In this document: piece by piece, positions 50,869 through 62,188 of the stretch
How the letters are laid out: the number at the start of each line of letters is the position of its first letter
Position numbering within the stretch: position 1 is the first letter of the stretch
Assembly (NCBI RefSeq): GCF_001270745.1
Contig: NZ_KQ434753.1
Coordinates: forward strand, 1-64,000
DNA length: 64,000 bases
Origin: Jiangella muralis
GTDB lineage: Bacteria; Actinomycetota; Actinomycetes; Jiangellales; Jiangellaceae
Direction: 5' to 3'
Translations under genes and position numbers: made by a program
Notes under the pieces: model-generated
The model's database searches: none
Told to the model about the DNA's origin: nothing
The model's input: the letters and a program-made list of their open reading frames with translations, nothing else

Positions 50869-52035
50869 ATGGGCATGGCTCAAACCCGTACGCGGGTGTC
50901 CCGACTGGCGCGGCCCACCATCGGCATCGACATCGGCGGCACCAAGGTCGCCGCCGGCGTCGTCGACGCCGAGGGCACCATCGTCGAGCGCACCCGCCGC
51001 GAGACGCCGAGCAAGAGCAAGAGCCCCCGCGTCGTCGAGGACACCATCGCCGACATCGTGGCCGAGCTCGGCGCCCGCCACCACGTGCTGGCGGTCGGCA
51101 TCGGCGCCGCCGGCTTCGTCGACGGCACCCAGTCCTCCGTGCTGTTCGCTCCGCACCTCGCCTGGCGCAACGAACCGCTGCGCGACGCCGTCCAGCGGCG
51201 CGTCGGGCTGCCCGTGGTCGTCGACAACGACGCCAACGCGGCGCTGTGGGCCGAGTGCCGGTTCGGGGCGGCCCAGGGCGAGTCGCACGTCGTGTGCGTC
51301 AACCTCGGCACCGGCATCGGCGGCGGCGTGGTCCTCGACGGTGTGCTGCACCGCGGCCGGTTCGGCGTGGCCGGCGAGTTCGGCCACATGATCGTCGTGC
51401 CGGGCGGGCACCGCTGCGAGTGCGGTAACCGCGGCTGCTGGGAGCAGTACGCCAGCGGCAACGTGCTGGTCCGCGAGGCGCGCGAGCTGGTGCTGAACGG
51501 CTCCCCCGTCGCCTACCGCATCGCCGAGACGTGCGAGGGCGACCCGTCGCGCATCACCGGCCCGATGATCAGCGCGCTGGCCGCGCAGGGCGACCCGGCC
51601 GCGCTGGAGCTGCTCGAGGACATCGGCCACTGGCTGGGCGTCGGCCTGGCGAATCTCGCCGCCGCGTTCGACCCCGGCCTGTTCGTGATCGGCGGCGGCG
51701 TCTCCGACGTCGGCGACCTGCTGCTGCAGCCGGCCCGCACGACGTTCCGGCGGACGCTGACGGGGCGCGGCTTCCGGCCCGAGGCGAAGGTCGTCCGGGC
51801 GGCGCTGGGCAACGACGCCGGGCTGATCGGCGCCGCCGACCTCGCCCGCCGCGAGCGGTCCCGCCGCCGCGACCGCGCCAAGCTGGTCACCACCCGGCTG
51901 CTGCTGCCGAGGCGGCGCGACGTCGGCGGCAACGGCACGCCCATCCAGCGCCGGGTCAAGCGCGCCGGCGGCACCGGGACGGCGATCGAGCCGACCCGCT
52001 ACACGGCGAGCGCGTGGCGGCGTGGGGGTGCCTGA
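50869..52035 (+). CDS. ROK-family sugar kinase, probable glucokinase
   Basis: Up to 388 residues. ATP loop GIDIGGTKVAAGVVDAEG, substrate segment VVDNDANAALWAE, and the ROK zinc site CECGNRGCWEQ after GEFGHMIV. Typical actinobacterial glucokinases end near residue 315; this one has about 65 further residues that are very basic (RRERSRRRDRAK and so on). Start uncertain: ATG 50869, ATG 50875 and a GTG shortly after are all open, and TACTAT overlaps the first ATG. The final codons lie in one arm of the 52024-52183 palindrome. Glucokinase phosphorylates glucose and often mediates carbon repression in actinobacteria. Confidence 0.85.
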   Translation: MGMAQTRTRVSRLARPTIGIDIGGTKVAAGVVDAEGTIVERTRRETPSKSKSPRVVEDTIADIVAELGARHHVLAVGIGAAGFVDGTQSSVLFAPHLAWRNEPLRDAVQRRVGLPVVVDNDANAALWAECRFGAAQGESHVVCVNLGTGIGGGVVLDGVLHRGRFGVAGEFGHMIVVPGGHRCECGNRGCWEQYASGNVLVREARELVLNGSPVAYRIAETCEGDPSRITGPMISALAAQGDPAALELLEDIGHWLGVGLANLAAAFDPGLFVIGGGVSDVGDLLLQPARTTFRRTLTGRGFRPEAKVVRAALGNDAGLIGAADLARRERSRRRDRAKLVTTRLLLPRRRDVGGNGTPIQRRVKRAGGTGTAIEPTRYTASAWRRGGA

Positions 52036-52183
52036 CGGATATTGGTGGATGCGGGCGGCGTCCAGTCGTCGGTCCAGCAAGGCGGAGGAGGAGGCCGATG
52101 CGGAGCCATCGGCCGACGACGACAACGCCGCTGGACGGCGTCTGGGCGTCGCCCGCGCCGCCGAAGACCCGTCAGGCACCCCC
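52024..52183. repeat. 160-bp terminal-inverted-repeat palindrome filling a convergent gap
   Basis: GGGGGTGCCTGACGG (52024-52038) is the exact reverse complement of 52169-52183. Nested inside are CGTCCAG (52059-52065) with CTGGACG (52131-52137), GTCGTCGG (52065-52072) with CCGACGAC (52113-52120), and a hairpin GCCGATG/CATCGGC (52094-52113). The left arm contains the stop of the ROK kinase; the right arm touches the stop of the facing dehydrogenase. It may act as a bidirectional terminator, or be a MITE-like insertion. No target-site duplication is visible. Confidence 0.7.
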
Positions 52184-53031
52184 TAGTACGAGTAGAAGCC
52201 GCGGCCGGACTTGCGGCCGTGCTCACCGGCGTCGACCATGCGGCGCAGCAGCTCGGGCGGGAAGAATTTGGTGTCGGCGGTCTCGTCCCAGATGTTCGAC
52301 GTGGCGTGGTGTAGGACGTCGACGCCGGTGAGGTCGGTGGTGGCGAGCGGGCCCATGGCGTGGCCGAAGCCGAGCCGGCAGGCGATGTCGATGTCCTCGG
52401 CCGACGCGACGCCGGACTCGTAGAGCTTCACCGCCTCGACGACGAGAGCGCTGATCAGCCGCGTGGTGACGAACCCGGCGACGTCGCGGTTGACGACGAT
52501 GCAGGTCTTGCCGGACGACTCGGCCAGCTCGCGGGCCGCCGCCAGTGTGTCGTCGGACGTGTGCAGGCCCCGGACCAGCTCGCACAGCGCCATCATCGGG
52601 ACCGGCGAGAAGAAGTGCGTGCCGACCACCGATTCGGGCCGCTCGGTGACGGCGGCGATCTTGGTGATCGGGATCGCGCTGGTGTTGGTGGCCAGGACGG
52701 CGCCGTCGCGGCACAGGCGGTCCAGCTGCGCGAACAGCTCCCGCTTGACGTCGACGTTCTCGAACACCGCCTCGACGACGATGTCGGCCTCGGCGACGGC
52801 GTCGAGGTCGGTCGTGGTGGTGATGCGGGCCAGTGCGGCGTCGCGGGCGCCGGCGGTGAGCTTGCCCTTCTCGACGAACTTCGCGGTGCTGGCCTCGATG
52901 GCGGCCCGGCCGCGGCCGACGGCGGCGGCGTCGAGGTCGCGCAGCACGACGTTCCAGCCGCCGGTGGCGGCCACCTGGGCGATGCCCGATCCCATCAGGC
53001 CGGCTCCGATGACGGCCACACTGCGTCCCAT
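52183..53031 (-). CDS. 3-hydroxybutyryl-CoA dehydrogenase
   Basis: 282 residues, standard length. NAD loop VAVIGAGLMGSGIAQVAA (5-22), catalytic His in GTHFFSPVPMMALCELVRG, and Asn/Ser context NTSAIPITKIA and NRDVAGFVTTRL. The C-terminus GRKSGRGFYSY is the normal family ending, so the gene is intact. GGAAGG precedes the ATG. It oxidises 3-hydroxyacyl-CoA in fatty-acid or butyrate metabolism (FadB2/PaaH type). It follows the PAP2 gene by five bases and ends the minus-strand run. Confidence 0.95.
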   Translation of the reverse strand: MGRSVAVIGAGLMGSGIAQVAATGGWNVVLRDLDAAAVGRGRAAIEASTAKFVEKGKLTAGARDAALARITTTTDLDAVAEADIVVEAVFENVDVKRELFAQLDRLCRDGAVLATNTSAIPITKIAAVTERPESVVGTHFFSPVPMMALCELVRGLHTSDDTLAAARELAESSGKTCIVVNRDVAGFVTTRLISALVVEAVKLYESGVASAEDIDIACRLGFGHAMGPLATTDLTGVDVLHHATSNIWDETADTKFFPPELLRRMVDAGEHGRKSGRGFYSY

Positions 53032-53036
53032 GCTCG

Positions 53037-54080
53037 CTACCTTCCGGCTCGCTCGTTCGGTTCCTGGGTGATGCCGGGTTCGGCGCGCAGTGCCGGCTCG
53101 ACCGGCGCGGGCGTGCCGGCCGTCAGCACGGGCGCCATCGGCGGACGGTGCTGCTCGCGCCAGCGCTCCCACCAGTGCGCGCCGACCATGATGGCGGCGA
53201 CGTAGAGCCAGCCGAGCAGGACGTCGACGACGTAGTGCTCGCCGCCGTAGACCAGCGTGAACGCCATCGCCAGCGGGTACGCGACGATCGGCACCTTCAG
53301 CCACCAGCGCTTGGCCAGCGGCCACAGGGTGACCGCGACCAGCATGGAGAAACCGGCGTGCAGCGACGGCAACGCGGCCACCTCGTTGGCGCCGCCCTGG
53401 GCGTCGGACAGCCACGCCTGGGCGCTGCGCATTCCCAGCTCGTTCCAGCCGCGGCCGACGAGGCGGTAGACCGGCTCGGCGATGTCGCCGGTGCGTGCCG
53501 ACGCGTACCACGGCGGCGCGGCCGGCAGCAGCACGTACGTCAGCAGGCCGGTGTAGGTGAGCAGCAGCACCCGCCGGATGTAGGACACCCACATCGGCCG
53601 CGACCACATGTAGAACACCGCCGCCAGCACCCACGGCACGACGAAGTGGCTGAAGTAGACGATCGCGGCGCCGACGTCCCACCAGCGCACCGTCGACTCG
53701 AACAGGTGCTCCTGCAGCCACACCGTCGGGATGGTGCCGCCGAACAGCCAGCTCTCGATGTCGACGACCTGGCCGACCCGCAGCGGCATGCCCAGGGTGT
53801 CGGCGATGCCGCGGGTGTGGTCGTACAGGATCAGCGCCGCCAGCAGTGGCAGCCAGTCGACGAACGTGCGCAGGTGCTCGCGCCACGGCCGGCCGATCTT
53901 GACCGCGATCATCCCGGCGATGATCCAGCCGGACTGCCCGACGCGGTCCATCGGGATGCCCTCGACACCGCTGTAGACGACCAGCACGACCAGGTAGACG
54001 GCCAGGCAGACGCGGCCTGGCGTCACCCGGCCGCGCCAGCTGTCCCCGAGGCCGGCCGCGGCCTCCGGTTCGTCAGTCAT
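53037..54080 (-). CDS. PAP2-superfamily membrane phosphatase/transferase
   Basis: 347 residues with about six membrane helices. The lipid-phosphatase active site is spread over [14 protein letters not shown] (around 243-256) and [13 protein letters not shown] (around 287-299), the AUR1-like variant in which PSGH becomes PSLH and the third motif is GEHYxxD. Such proteins dephosphorylate undecaprenyl or other polyprenyl phosphates, or make inositol phospholipids. Its ATG overlaps the murA stop by eight bases, so a role in cell-wall lipid carrier metabolism is attractive but unproven. The C-terminal tail of about 45 residues is Pro/Ala-rich. Confidence 0.85.
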   Translation of the reverse strand: MTDEPEAAAGLGDSWRGRVTPGRVCLAVYLVVLVVYSGVEGIPMDRVGQSGWIIAGMIAVKIGRPWREHLRTFVDWLPLLAALILYDHTRGIADTLGMPLRVGQVVDIESWLFGGTIPTVWLQEHLFESTVRWWDVGAAIVYFSHFVVPWVLAAVFYMWSRPMWVSYIRRVLLLTYTGLLTYVLLPAAPPWYASARTGDIAEPVYRLVGRGWNELGMRSAQAWLSDAQGGANEVAALPSLHAGFSMLVAVTLWPLAKRWWLKVPIVAYPLAMAFTLVYGGEHYVVDVLLGWLYVAAIMVGAHWWERWREQHRPPMAPVLTAGTPAPVEPALRAEPGITQEPNERAGR

Positions 54081-55347
54081 CGAAGTGGTCCGGATCGGGC
54101 TCACGGACCACATCGGCGCCCAGGGCCTGCAACTGCCCGACGAGGTCGGGATAGCCGCGGTCGATGTGGTGGACGGCCGACACCAGCGTCTCGCCCTCGG
54201 CCAGCAGGCCGGCCAGCACGAGGCCGGCGCCGGCCCGGATGTCGGTGGCGACGACCGGCGCGCCGGACAGCCCGGGCCGGCCGCGGACGACCGCGTGGTG
54301 GCCGTCGATGCGGACCTCGGCGCCCAGGCGGACCAGCTCGTTGACGAACATGAACCGGGCCTCGTACACGTTCTCGGTGATCATCGCGGTGCCGTCGGCC
54401 ACGGCGTCGAGCGCGACGATCATCGGCTGCAGGTCGGTCGGGAAGCCGGGATACGGGAGCGTGACGACGTCGATGGCGCGCGGCCGCCCGGACATCGCCA
54501 CCCGCAGCCCGGCCGGCCCGGACTCGACGGTGGCGCCGGCGGCGGCCAGCTTGTCGAGGACGATCTCGAGGTGCTCGGCGCGGCCGTTGCGGATGGTGAT
54601 GTCGCCGCGGGTCATGACGGCCGCGACGCCCCAGGTGCCGGTGACGATGCGATCCGGGATGGTGGTGTGCGTCGTCGGGTTCATGGAGTCGACGCCCTCG
54701 ACCCGCAGCGTGGACGTGCCGGCGCCGTCGATCTTCGCGCCCATGTCGCCGAGCATGCGGCAGATGTCGACGATCTCCGGCTCGCGGGCGACGTTGTCGA
54801 TGACCGTGGTGCCCTTGGCCAGCACGGCGGCCATGAGGATGTTCTCGGTGGCGCCGACGCTCGGGAAGTCGAGCCAGATGCTGGTGCCGTGCAGGCCGTG
54901 CGGCGCCCGGGCCACCACGAAACCGTGCTCGATCTCGACCTGCGCGCCCAGCTTCTCCAGCCCGGACATGTGCATGTCGAGGCCGCGCGAGCCGATGGCG
55001 TCGCCGCCGGGCAGCGCCACGTTCGCCGCGCCGCAGCGGGCCACCAGCGGGCCGAGCACGCAGATCGACGCGCGCAGCCGGCGCACCAGGTGATACGGCG
55101 CCTCGTGCGCGATGTCGGCCGGGACGTCGATGACCACGGCGCCGCCGTCGCGGTGGACGTCGCCGCCGAGCTGGCGCAGCAACTCGCCCATGTAGTCGAC
55201 GTCGGTGATGGCGGGGACGTCGCGCAGCACGGTGCGTCCCTCGGCCAACAGCGCCGCCGCCATCAGCTTGAGTGCGCTGTTCTTCGCGCCGCTGACCCGG
55301 ACCTCACCCCGCAGGGAGCTCCCCCCGGTGACCCGAAATCTCTCCAC
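54073..55347 (-). CDS. murA: UDP-N-acetylglucosamine 1-carboxyvinyltransferase
   Basis: 424 residues with a GTG start; first committed step of peptidoglycan synthesis. Landmarks: [18 protein letters not shown] (20-37), [15 protein letters not shown], and [17 protein letters not shown]. The catalytic loop reads [20 protein letters not shown]: position 116 is Asp where E. coli has Cys115. This substitution is known from mycobacteria, keeps activity and makes the enzyme insensitive to fosfomycin. It lies 49 bases after the DUF2550 gene. Confidence 0.96.
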   Translation of the reverse strand: MERFRVTGGSSLRGEVRVSGAKNSALKLMAAALLAEGRTVLRDVPAITDVDYMGELLRQLGGDVHRDGGAVVIDVPADIAHEAPYHLVRRLRASICVLGPLVARCGAANVALPGGDAIGSRGLDMHMSGLEKLGAQVEIEHGFVVARAPHGLHGTSIWLDFPSVGATENILMAAVLAKGTTVIDNVAREPEIVDICRMLGDMGAKIDGAGTSTLRVEGVDSMNPTTHTTIPDRIVTGTWGVAAVMTRGDITIRNGRAEHLEIVLDKLAAAGATVESGPAGLRVAMSGRPRAIDVVTLPYPGFPTDLQPMIVALDAVADGTAMITENVYEARFMFVNELVRLGAEVRIDGHHAVVRGRPGLSGAPVVATDIRAGAGLVLAGLLAEGETLVSAVHHIDRGYPDLVGQLQALGADVVREPDPDHFDD

Positions 55348-55396
55348 GCCCGCTGTACCCTTCCGCCGTTCCGATGAACGGTACGCCTCGGAGGCG

Positions 55397-55837
55397 TCAA
55401 CCGGCGAACTGCCCCCCGGGCGGCGCCGCCTCCAGCCAGGTCACGAAAGCCGTGGCCGCAGGCTCGGTCATGGACACCTCGACGCTGCTCCCGTTCGACC
55501 GGCAGATCAGCACGACGTGACCGGCGGGCAGCTCGTAGCTCTCCTCCGCGTCGGGCTGGCGCCGTCCGTCGACGAGCAGCACGCCGCGCCGGAACGACCG
55601 CCTGGGCCACGTGGTGAAACTGAACGTGCGGAACCACTCCAGGGTGTCGTCGCGGTAGCGCCCGATGCCGAACGCCCAGCCGCCGGACCAGCCGTCGTGG
55701 CTGTCGCCGCGCACGCACATGTCGAAGCCACCGTCACGCTGCAGGATGCCCCGGCGGACGTACAGGGCCAGGAGGACCAGCACAGCGGCGAGCGCAAGCG
55801 CACCCAGCACCAGCAGGGTCCACGACACCAGCGCCAC
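55397..55837 (-). CDS. DUF2550 membrane-anchored protein
   Basis: 146 residues. One N-terminal transmembrane helix ([20 protein letters not shown]) and a soluble domain with [30 protein letters not shown] and [14 protein letters not shown]. This matches DUF2550, an actinobacteria-specific family whose gene typically lies between atpC and murA, as here. Function unknown. Confidence 0.9.
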   Translation of the reverse strand: MALVSWTLLVLGALALAAVLVLLALYVRRGILQRDGGFDMCVRGDSHDGWSGGWAFGIGRYRDDTLEWFRTFSFTTWPRRSFRRGVLLVDGRRQPDAEESYELPAGHVVLICRSNGSSVEVSMTEPAATAFVTWLEAAPPGGQFAG

Positions 55838-55876
55838 CGATCACCTCCCCCGAGCGTGGTACCGATGCTCTCAGAT

Positions 55877-56254
55877 CTATCGGCTCGCCGCGACGTCGAG
55901 TCTGGCCTGCGCCCACCGGGCCGCGCCGTCGCCGTCCTCATCGAGCGCGTCCAGATCTGCCTGAGCTGCGGCGACGTCGATCTCGCCGGCCAGTTCGGCT
56001 TGTTCGGCGAGGATCGCGATCTGGTTCTCCGACACGGACAGGAATCCGCCGGAGACCGCGACCACGACCGCTTCGCCGCCGGTCGAGCGCACCGTCACCG
56101 GTCCGGCCACCAGCAGGCCGAGCACGGGCTCGTGACCGGGCATGATGCCGATCTCACCCTCGGGCGTGCGTGCGATGACGATCGAGGCCGCGCCGGACCA
56201 CACCTTGCGGTCGGCGGCGACCACCTCGACGTTCAGATCTTCGGCCACGATCAT
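55877..56254 (-). CDS. atpC: ATP synthase epsilon subunit
   Basis: Up to 125 residues. N-terminal beta-sandwich: LNVEVVAADRKVWSG, EGEIGIMPGHEPVLGLL and VSGGFLSVSENQIAILAEQA. The C-terminal helical hairpin is shorter than in E. coli, usual for actinobacteria, so inhibitory control may be weaker. Either ATG 56254 or GTG 56248 (AEDLNVEVV) could be the start; the ribosome site AGAGG is better spaced for the latter. Confidence 0.95.
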   Translation of the reverse strand: MIVAEDLNVEVVAADRKVWSGAASIVIARTPEGEIGIMPGHEPVLGLLVAGPVTVRSTGGEAVVVAVSGGFLSVSENQIAILAEQAELAGEIDVAAAQADLDALDEDGDGAARWAQARLDVAASR

Positions 56255-56277
56255 TTCCTCTCTCCCCGTGACCGGAA

Positions 56278-56308
56278 GGGAGCCGCCACCCGTACGGGCG
56301 CGACTCCC
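56278..56308 (-). promoter_or_regulatory. Stem-loop in the atpD-atpC gap
   Basis: GGGAG (56278-56282) pairs with CTCCC (56304-56308) around the perfect palindrome CCCGTACGGG (56289-56298). The gap of 77 bases is the longest inside the atp operon. A hairpin here may stabilise or process the transcript and set the low stoichiometry of epsilon. Confidence 0.4.
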
Positions 56309-56331
56309 TGCCGATCAGCGCGGAATGTCTC

Positions 56332-57789
<1,458 letters not shown>

Positions 57790-58764
57790 CTACTCGCTCC
57801 CTGCGGCCGCCAGCGCATCCGCGCCGCCGACGATCTCGCTGATCTCCTGGGTGATCTCGGCCTGGCGTGCCGAGTTGGACTGCCGGGTGAGCGTCTCTTG
57901 CAGCTCACCGGCGTTGTCCGTGGCGTTCTTCATGGCCCGGCGCCGGGCCGCCCACTCCGACGCGGCCGCGTCGAGCAGGGCGGTGTAGACCAGGTTGCCG
58001 GCGTACTGCGGGAGCAGCGCGTCCAGCACCTCGTCGGCCGACGGCTCGAACTCGTAGAGCGGCAGCACGTCGGTGCGCGCCGGCCGCCCGTTGGAGGAGC
58101 CGGCGGAGCCGCCGTTGTCGGTCCGCGCCGCGCCGGCCTCGGCCTGGTGCAGTTCCTCGGGCACGTCCTCGACCATGATCGGGAACAGCCGGCGGGCCCG
58201 GACCTGCTGCGTGACCATGTTGCGGAAGTGCGTCGACACGATGTGGATCTCGTCGACGCCGCCTTCCTCGGTCGGGGTGTTAATGGCCTCGAGGAGGTCG
58301 TCGGCGATGCCCCGGGCGTCGGCGTAGGACGGCCGGCCGGTGAAGCCCAGGTACTGCCCGCCGAGCTCGCGGCCGCGGAACGTGAACCAGCTGACGCCCT
58401 TGCGGCCGACGACGTAGGGCACGGTCTCCTGGCCCTGCTCGCGCAGCAGCCCTGCCAGCGCCTCGCTCTGCCGGATGACGTTGGCGGAGTAGGCGCCGGC
58501 GAAACCGCCGTCGCTGGTGACGACCAGGATGGCCGAGCGGCGCGGGTTCTCGACGCCCTCGAGCAGCGGGTTGTCCAGCCGGGCCCGCTCGGCCGCGGCC
58601 TCCATGGCCCGCACCAGCGCCTGGCTGTAGGGCCGTGCGGCCTCGGCGTACTGCTGTGCCCGCGCGATCCGCGAGGTCGCGATGAGTTCCTGGGCGCGGG
58701 TGATCTTCTTGATCGACTCGACGGAGCGGATGCGCTGCCGCAGCTCGCGAATTTGAGCTCCCAT
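57790..58764 (-). CDS. atpG: ATP synthase gamma subunit
   Basis: 324 residues, the rotor shaft. N-terminal helix AQIRELRQRIRSVESIKKIT and C-terminal helix RRAMKNATDNAGELQETLTR match the coiled-coil of gamma. The segment at about 205-225 (GAARTDNGGSAGSSNGRPAR) is a Gly/Ser-rich insertion, like the actinobacterial gamma loop seen in mycobacteria, and lengthens the protein beyond E. coli gamma. Confidence 0.97.
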   Translation of the reverse strand: MGAQIRELRQRIRSVESIKKITRAQELIATSRIARAQQYAEAARPYSQALVRAMEAAAERARLDNPLLEGVENPRRSAILVVTSDGGFAGAYSANVIRQSEALAGLLREQGQETVPYVVGRKGVSWFTFRGRELGGQYLGFTGRPSYADARGIADDLLEAINTPTEEGGVDEIHIVSTHFRNMVTQQVRARRLFPIMVEDVPEELHQAEAGAARTDNGGSAGSSNGRPARTDVLPLYEFEPSADEVLDALLPQYAGNLVYTALLDAAASEWAARRRAMKNATDNAGELQETLTRQSNSARQAEITQEISEIVGGADALAAAGSE

Positions 58765-58813
58765 TACGCGTGCGACCTCCCTTCAGGGCCTCGGTACCAC
58801 ATGACGGTCACGC

Positions 58814-60493
58814 TCACTCGCCGGCGTCGGGACGAGCGGCCTCCTGGATGTCCTGCGCGTCGCGCTTGCGCCGGCGCAGCACCGTCAGGTCCTCCTCGCC
58901 CTCGCCCAGGGCCGAGACGGGCTCGTCCTTGACCAGTGGCTGGCCCGAGACGGTGACGTAGATCTGCTTGAAGTCGTCGACCGCCTGCTCGAGCGTCTTG
59001 ATGTCGTCGTCGGACAGCTTGCCGCTGGCCTCGATGCTCTCCAGGACGGCGCTGTGCTCGCGCACCACGGTGTCGAGGAACTCGCCCTCGAACCGGCGGA
59101 TGTCCTCGACCGGGACGTCGTCGAGCTTGCCGGTGGTGCCCGACCAGATCGACACGACCTCGCGGCCGACCGACAGGGGCGCCGACTGCGGCTGCTTGAG
59201 CAGCTCGGTGAGCCGCTCGCCGCGGTTCAGCTGCGCCTTGCTGGTGGGGTCGAGGTCGGACGCGAACGCCGCGAACGCCTTCAGCTCGTTGTACTGGGCG
59301 AGGTCGAGGCGCAGCGTGCCGGCGACCGACTTCATCGCCTTGATCTGCGCGTCGCCACCGACGCGGGAGACCGAGATACCGACGTTGATGGCCGGGCGCA
59401 CACCCGAGTGGAACAGGTCCGACTCGAGGAAGCACTGGCCGTCGGTGATCGAGATGACGTTCGTCGGGATGAACGCCGACACGTCGTTGGCCTTGGTCTC
59501 GATGATCGGCAGGCCGGTCATCGAGCCGCCGCCGAGGTCGTCGGAGAGCTTCGCGCAGCGCTCGAGCAGCCGCGAGTGCAGGTAGAAGACGTCGCCGGGG
59601 TACGCCTCGCGGCCCGGCGGGCGGCGCAGCAGCAGCGACACCGCGCGGTACGCCTCGGCCTGCTTCGACAGGTCGTCGAAGACGATGAGGACGTGGTAGC
59701 CCTGGTACATCCAGTGCTGGCCGAGGGCCGAGCCGGTGTACGGCGACAGGTACTTGAAGCCGGCGGCGTCGGACGCCGGCGAGGCCACGATGGTGGTGTA
59801 CTCGAGCGCGCCCGCCTCCTCCAGCTGCTGCCGGATGCCGGCGATCGTCGAGCCCTTCTGGCCGGTCGCGACGTAGATGCAGCGGACCTGCTTCTTCTTG
59901 TCGCCACTCTTCCAGTTGTCCAGCTGGTTCAGGATGGTGTCGACGGCGACCGTGGTCTTGCCGGTCTGCCGGTCACCGATGATCAGCTGCCGCTGGCCCC
60001 GGCCGATCGGGGTCATGGCGTCGATGGCCTTGATGCCGGTCTGCAGCGGCTCGGCGACCTTCTGCCGCTGCACGACGGTGGGAGCCTGCAGCTCCAGCGC
60101 GCGGCGGGTCTCGGCCTTGACCTCGCCCAGGCCGTCGAGCGGCGCGCCCAGCGGGTCGACCACGCGGCCGAGGAAGGCGTCGCCGACCGGCACCGACAGC
60201 ACCTCGCCGGTGCGGCGGACCGTCTGGCCCTCCTCGATGCCGGCGTAGGCGCCGAGCACGACGACACCGATCTCGCGCACGTCCAGGTTCAGAGCCAGTC
60301 CGAGGGTCCCGTCCTCGAACTCCAGCAGCTCGTTGGCCATGGCCGACGGCAGGCCCTCGACCCGGGCGATGCCGTCACCGGCGATGGTGACATGGCCGAC
60401 CTCTTCGCGGACGGCGGCCGCCGGCTGGTAGGACTCGACGAAGGCGTCGAGCGCCTCGCGAATCTCCTCGGGACGGATAGTCAGCTCCGCCAT
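58814..60493 (-). CDS. atpA: ATP synthase alpha subunit
   Basis: 559 residues with an actinobacterial C-terminal extension. P-loop GDRQTGKT (173-180); regulatory nucleotide site sequences [17 protein letters not shown] and SISRVGGD-type motifs are present. AGGAG precedes the ATG at 60493. The last 30 residues or so ([20 protein letters not shown]) are charged; in mycobacteria a comparable tail limits ATP hydrolysis, and a similar role here is inference. Confidence 0.98.
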   Translation of the reverse strand: MAELTIRPEEIREALDAFVESYQPAAAVREEVGHVTIAGDGIARVEGLPSAMANELLEFEDGTLGLALNLDVREIGVVVLGAYAGIEEGQTVRRTGEVLSVPVGDAFLGRVVDPLGAPLDGLGEVKAETRRALELQAPTVVQRQKVAEPLQTGIKAIDAMTPIGRGQRQLIIGDRQTGKTTVAVDTILNQLDNWKSGDKKKQVRCIYVATGQKGSTIAGIRQQLEEAGALEYTTIVASPASDAAGFKYLSPYTGSALGQHWMYQGYHVLIVFDDLSKQAEAYRAVSLLLRRPPGREAYPGDVFYLHSRLLERCAKLSDDLGGGSMTGLPIIETKANDVSAFIPTNVISITDGQCFLESDLFHSGVRPAINVGISVSRVGGDAQIKAMKSVAGTLRLDLAQYNELKAFAAFASDLDPTSKAQLNRGERLTELLKQPQSAPLSVGREVVSIWSGTTGKLDDVPVEDIRRFEGEFLDTVVREHSAVLESIEASGKLSDDDIKTLEQAVDDFKQIYVTVSGQPLVKDEPVSALGEGEEDLTVLRRRKRDAQDIQEAARPDAGE

Positions 60494-60548
60494 CGTTGCT
60501 CCTGCTCTCTCGCTCTCGAACGGTGGTCTCAAGTCTGGGTAGTGCCGG

Positions 60549-61376
60549 TCAGCTCACCACGAGCTGACGGCGGGCGGCATCGAGGCGGCTGGTGACGGTT
60601 CCGTCGACGACCTCGTCGCCGAGTTCGACCCGGATGCCACCGACGACGTCAGGCTCGACGACGACGTTCAGCAGGACCGGGCCGCCGGCGCGGACCGCGA
60701 GCGCCCGTTCCAGCCGCTCGCGGTGCTCGACGGCGAGCGGGGCGGCGACGTGCACCACGGCCACCCGGCGCTGGCGCAGCCGCGCGGCGAACTCCGCGAC
60801 GCGGGCCAGTTCCGCTTCCAGGCTACGCGCCCGGCGGTCCAGGACCGCGTGCTCGAGCAGCGCGACGGTCTCGGGCGCCGCCTTGTCCTGCAGCAGCGTC
60901 CGCACCAGCTGCCGCCGTGCGTCGGCGGGAGCGGCGCGGTCGATCAGGGCCGAGCGGAGGTCGCGGTTGTCGCGCACGACCAGCCCGAACCGGAAGATCT
61001 CTGCCTCGACGGCGTCGAGGCGGCCTTCCGACCGGGCGGCCAGCAGGACCGCCTGCAGGCCGAACTCCTCGACCACGGCGGTGAGCTCGCCCGGATTCGC
61101 CCAGCGCTCCCGGACGGCCGCCGCGAGGACGTCCGTCGCGGCCGGCTCGAGGCGGTCGCCGGCCAGGCGGCGCAGCAGCGTCTCCCGGTCGTCCGGCGCC
61201 CGGCCGGTGTCGGTGAGCGCGCGGCGCACCGACGGACGGGAGTCGAGCAGGTTCGCGAACGCGAACAGCGCCTCGCCCACCGCCGGCGCGCGGCCGGTTG
61301 CGGCGTCGACGATGCTCTCGAACCGCAACCGCAGCTCGCCGTGGCTCTCGCCGAGGTTGGCGTCAGGCATACTCAC
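60549..61376 (-). CDS. atpH: ATP synthase delta subunit
   Basis: 275 residues, longer than the E. coli delta of about 177. The C-terminal part ([35 protein letters not shown]) is canonical delta. The GTG start overlaps the atpF stop (GTGA). The longer N-terminal half is usual in high-GC actinobacteria. It links F1 to the peripheral stalk. Confidence 0.95.
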   Translation of the reverse strand: MSMPDANLGESHGELRLRFESIVDAATGRAPAVGEALFAFANLLDSRPSVRRALTDTGRAPDDRETLLRRLAGDRLEPAATDVLAAAVRERWANPGELTAVVEEFGLQAVLLAARSEGRLDAVEAEIFRFGLVVRDNRDLRSALIDRAAPADARRQLVRTLLQDKAAPETVALLEHAVLDRRARSLEAELARVAEFAARLRQRRVAVVHVAAPLAVEHRERLERALAVRAGGPVLLNVVVEPDVVGGIRVELGDEVVDGTVTSRLDAARRQLVVS

Positions 61377-61954
61377 GAGTCCCCTGCGGCCGGCGTGACC
61401 GCGTCGGAGGCCTGAGCGGTCTCGAGGTCGGCCAGGAACCGCTCGACGACCCGGCGGGACCGGTCGTCGTCCTGCAGCGACTCACCGACCACCTTGCCGG
61501 CCAGCGTGGTCGCCAGGGTGCCGACCTCGCCGCGCAGCTCGCGCAGCACCTGCTCGCGCTCGGCCTGCAGCTGCGCCTCGGCCCGGGCGGCGACCCGCTT
61601 GGCCTCGGTCTCGGCGTCCTCGCGTGCCTGCGCCACGATGGCCGCCCCCTGCTGCTTGGCGTCCTCGCGGATGCGAGCCGCCTCGCCGCGGGCGTCGGCC
61701 AGCTGGGCGCGGTACTCCTCGAGCAGCTGGTTGGCCTCGGCCTGCGCCTGCTCGGCCTTCTCGGCTCCGCCCTGGATCGCAGCGGACCGCTCCGCGTAGG
61801 TCTTCTCGAAGATCGGGTAGACCTTCGCGCGGAGGAAGAAGAACAGCAGGGCGAAGGCGACCAGGCCGACGATCAGCTCGGAGGTGTGCGGCATCAGCGG
61901 ACTGGGCGCGTCCTCCGCCGCTATCACCGCGATCGGTGCCATCGAGATCGCCAT
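61373..61954 (-). CDS. atpF: ATP synthase subunit b
   Basis: 193 residues: one membrane helix (ELIVGLVAFALLFFFLRAKV, about 26-45) followed by a long charged coiled coil (ERSAAIQGGAEKAEQAQAEA onward), the peripheral stalk. It starts two bases after the atpE stop and overlaps atpH by four bases. A single b-type gene implies a homodimer. Confidence 0.97.
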   Translation of the reverse strand: MAISMAPIAVIAAEDAPSPLMPHTSELIVGLVAFALLFFFLRAKVYPIFEKTYAERSAAIQGGAEKAEQAQAEANQLLEEYRAQLADARGEAARIREDAKQQGAAIVAQAREDAETEAKRVAARAEAQLQAEREQVLRELRGEVGTLATTLAGKVVGESLQDDDRSRRVVERFLADLETAQASDAVTPAAGDS

Positions 61955-61956
61955 GG

Positions 61957-62160
61957 CTACTGGGCGAACGACAGACCGATGGCGATGATGAACAGCGCCT
62001 CGGCGAGGGCGAAGCCGAGGATCGCGATGCCCTGGAGCACGCTGCGAGCCTCGGGCTGGCGGGCCACACCATTGATGTAGGCGGCAAAGATCAGTCCGAT
62101 GCCGACGCCCGGGCCGATGGCCGCGAGGCCGAGACCGACCATGTTGAGCGAGCCGTCCAT
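61957..62160 (-). CDS. atpE: ATP synthase subunit c
   Basis: 67 residues, two membrane helices. First helix [17 protein letters not shown] with the Gly-packing pattern; polar loop RQP (34-36); proton-binding Glu54 in [21 protein letters not shown] ribosome site. Forms the rotor ring. Codons and the spacer upstream are relatively A/T-rich for this genome. Confidence 0.98.
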   Translation of the reverse strand: MDGSLNMVGLGLAAIGPGVGIGLIFAAYINGVARQPEARSVLQGIAILGFALAEALFIIAIGLSFAQ

Positions 62161-62188
62161 CTTTGTTCCTTTCCCTTTTTGTGAAAGC

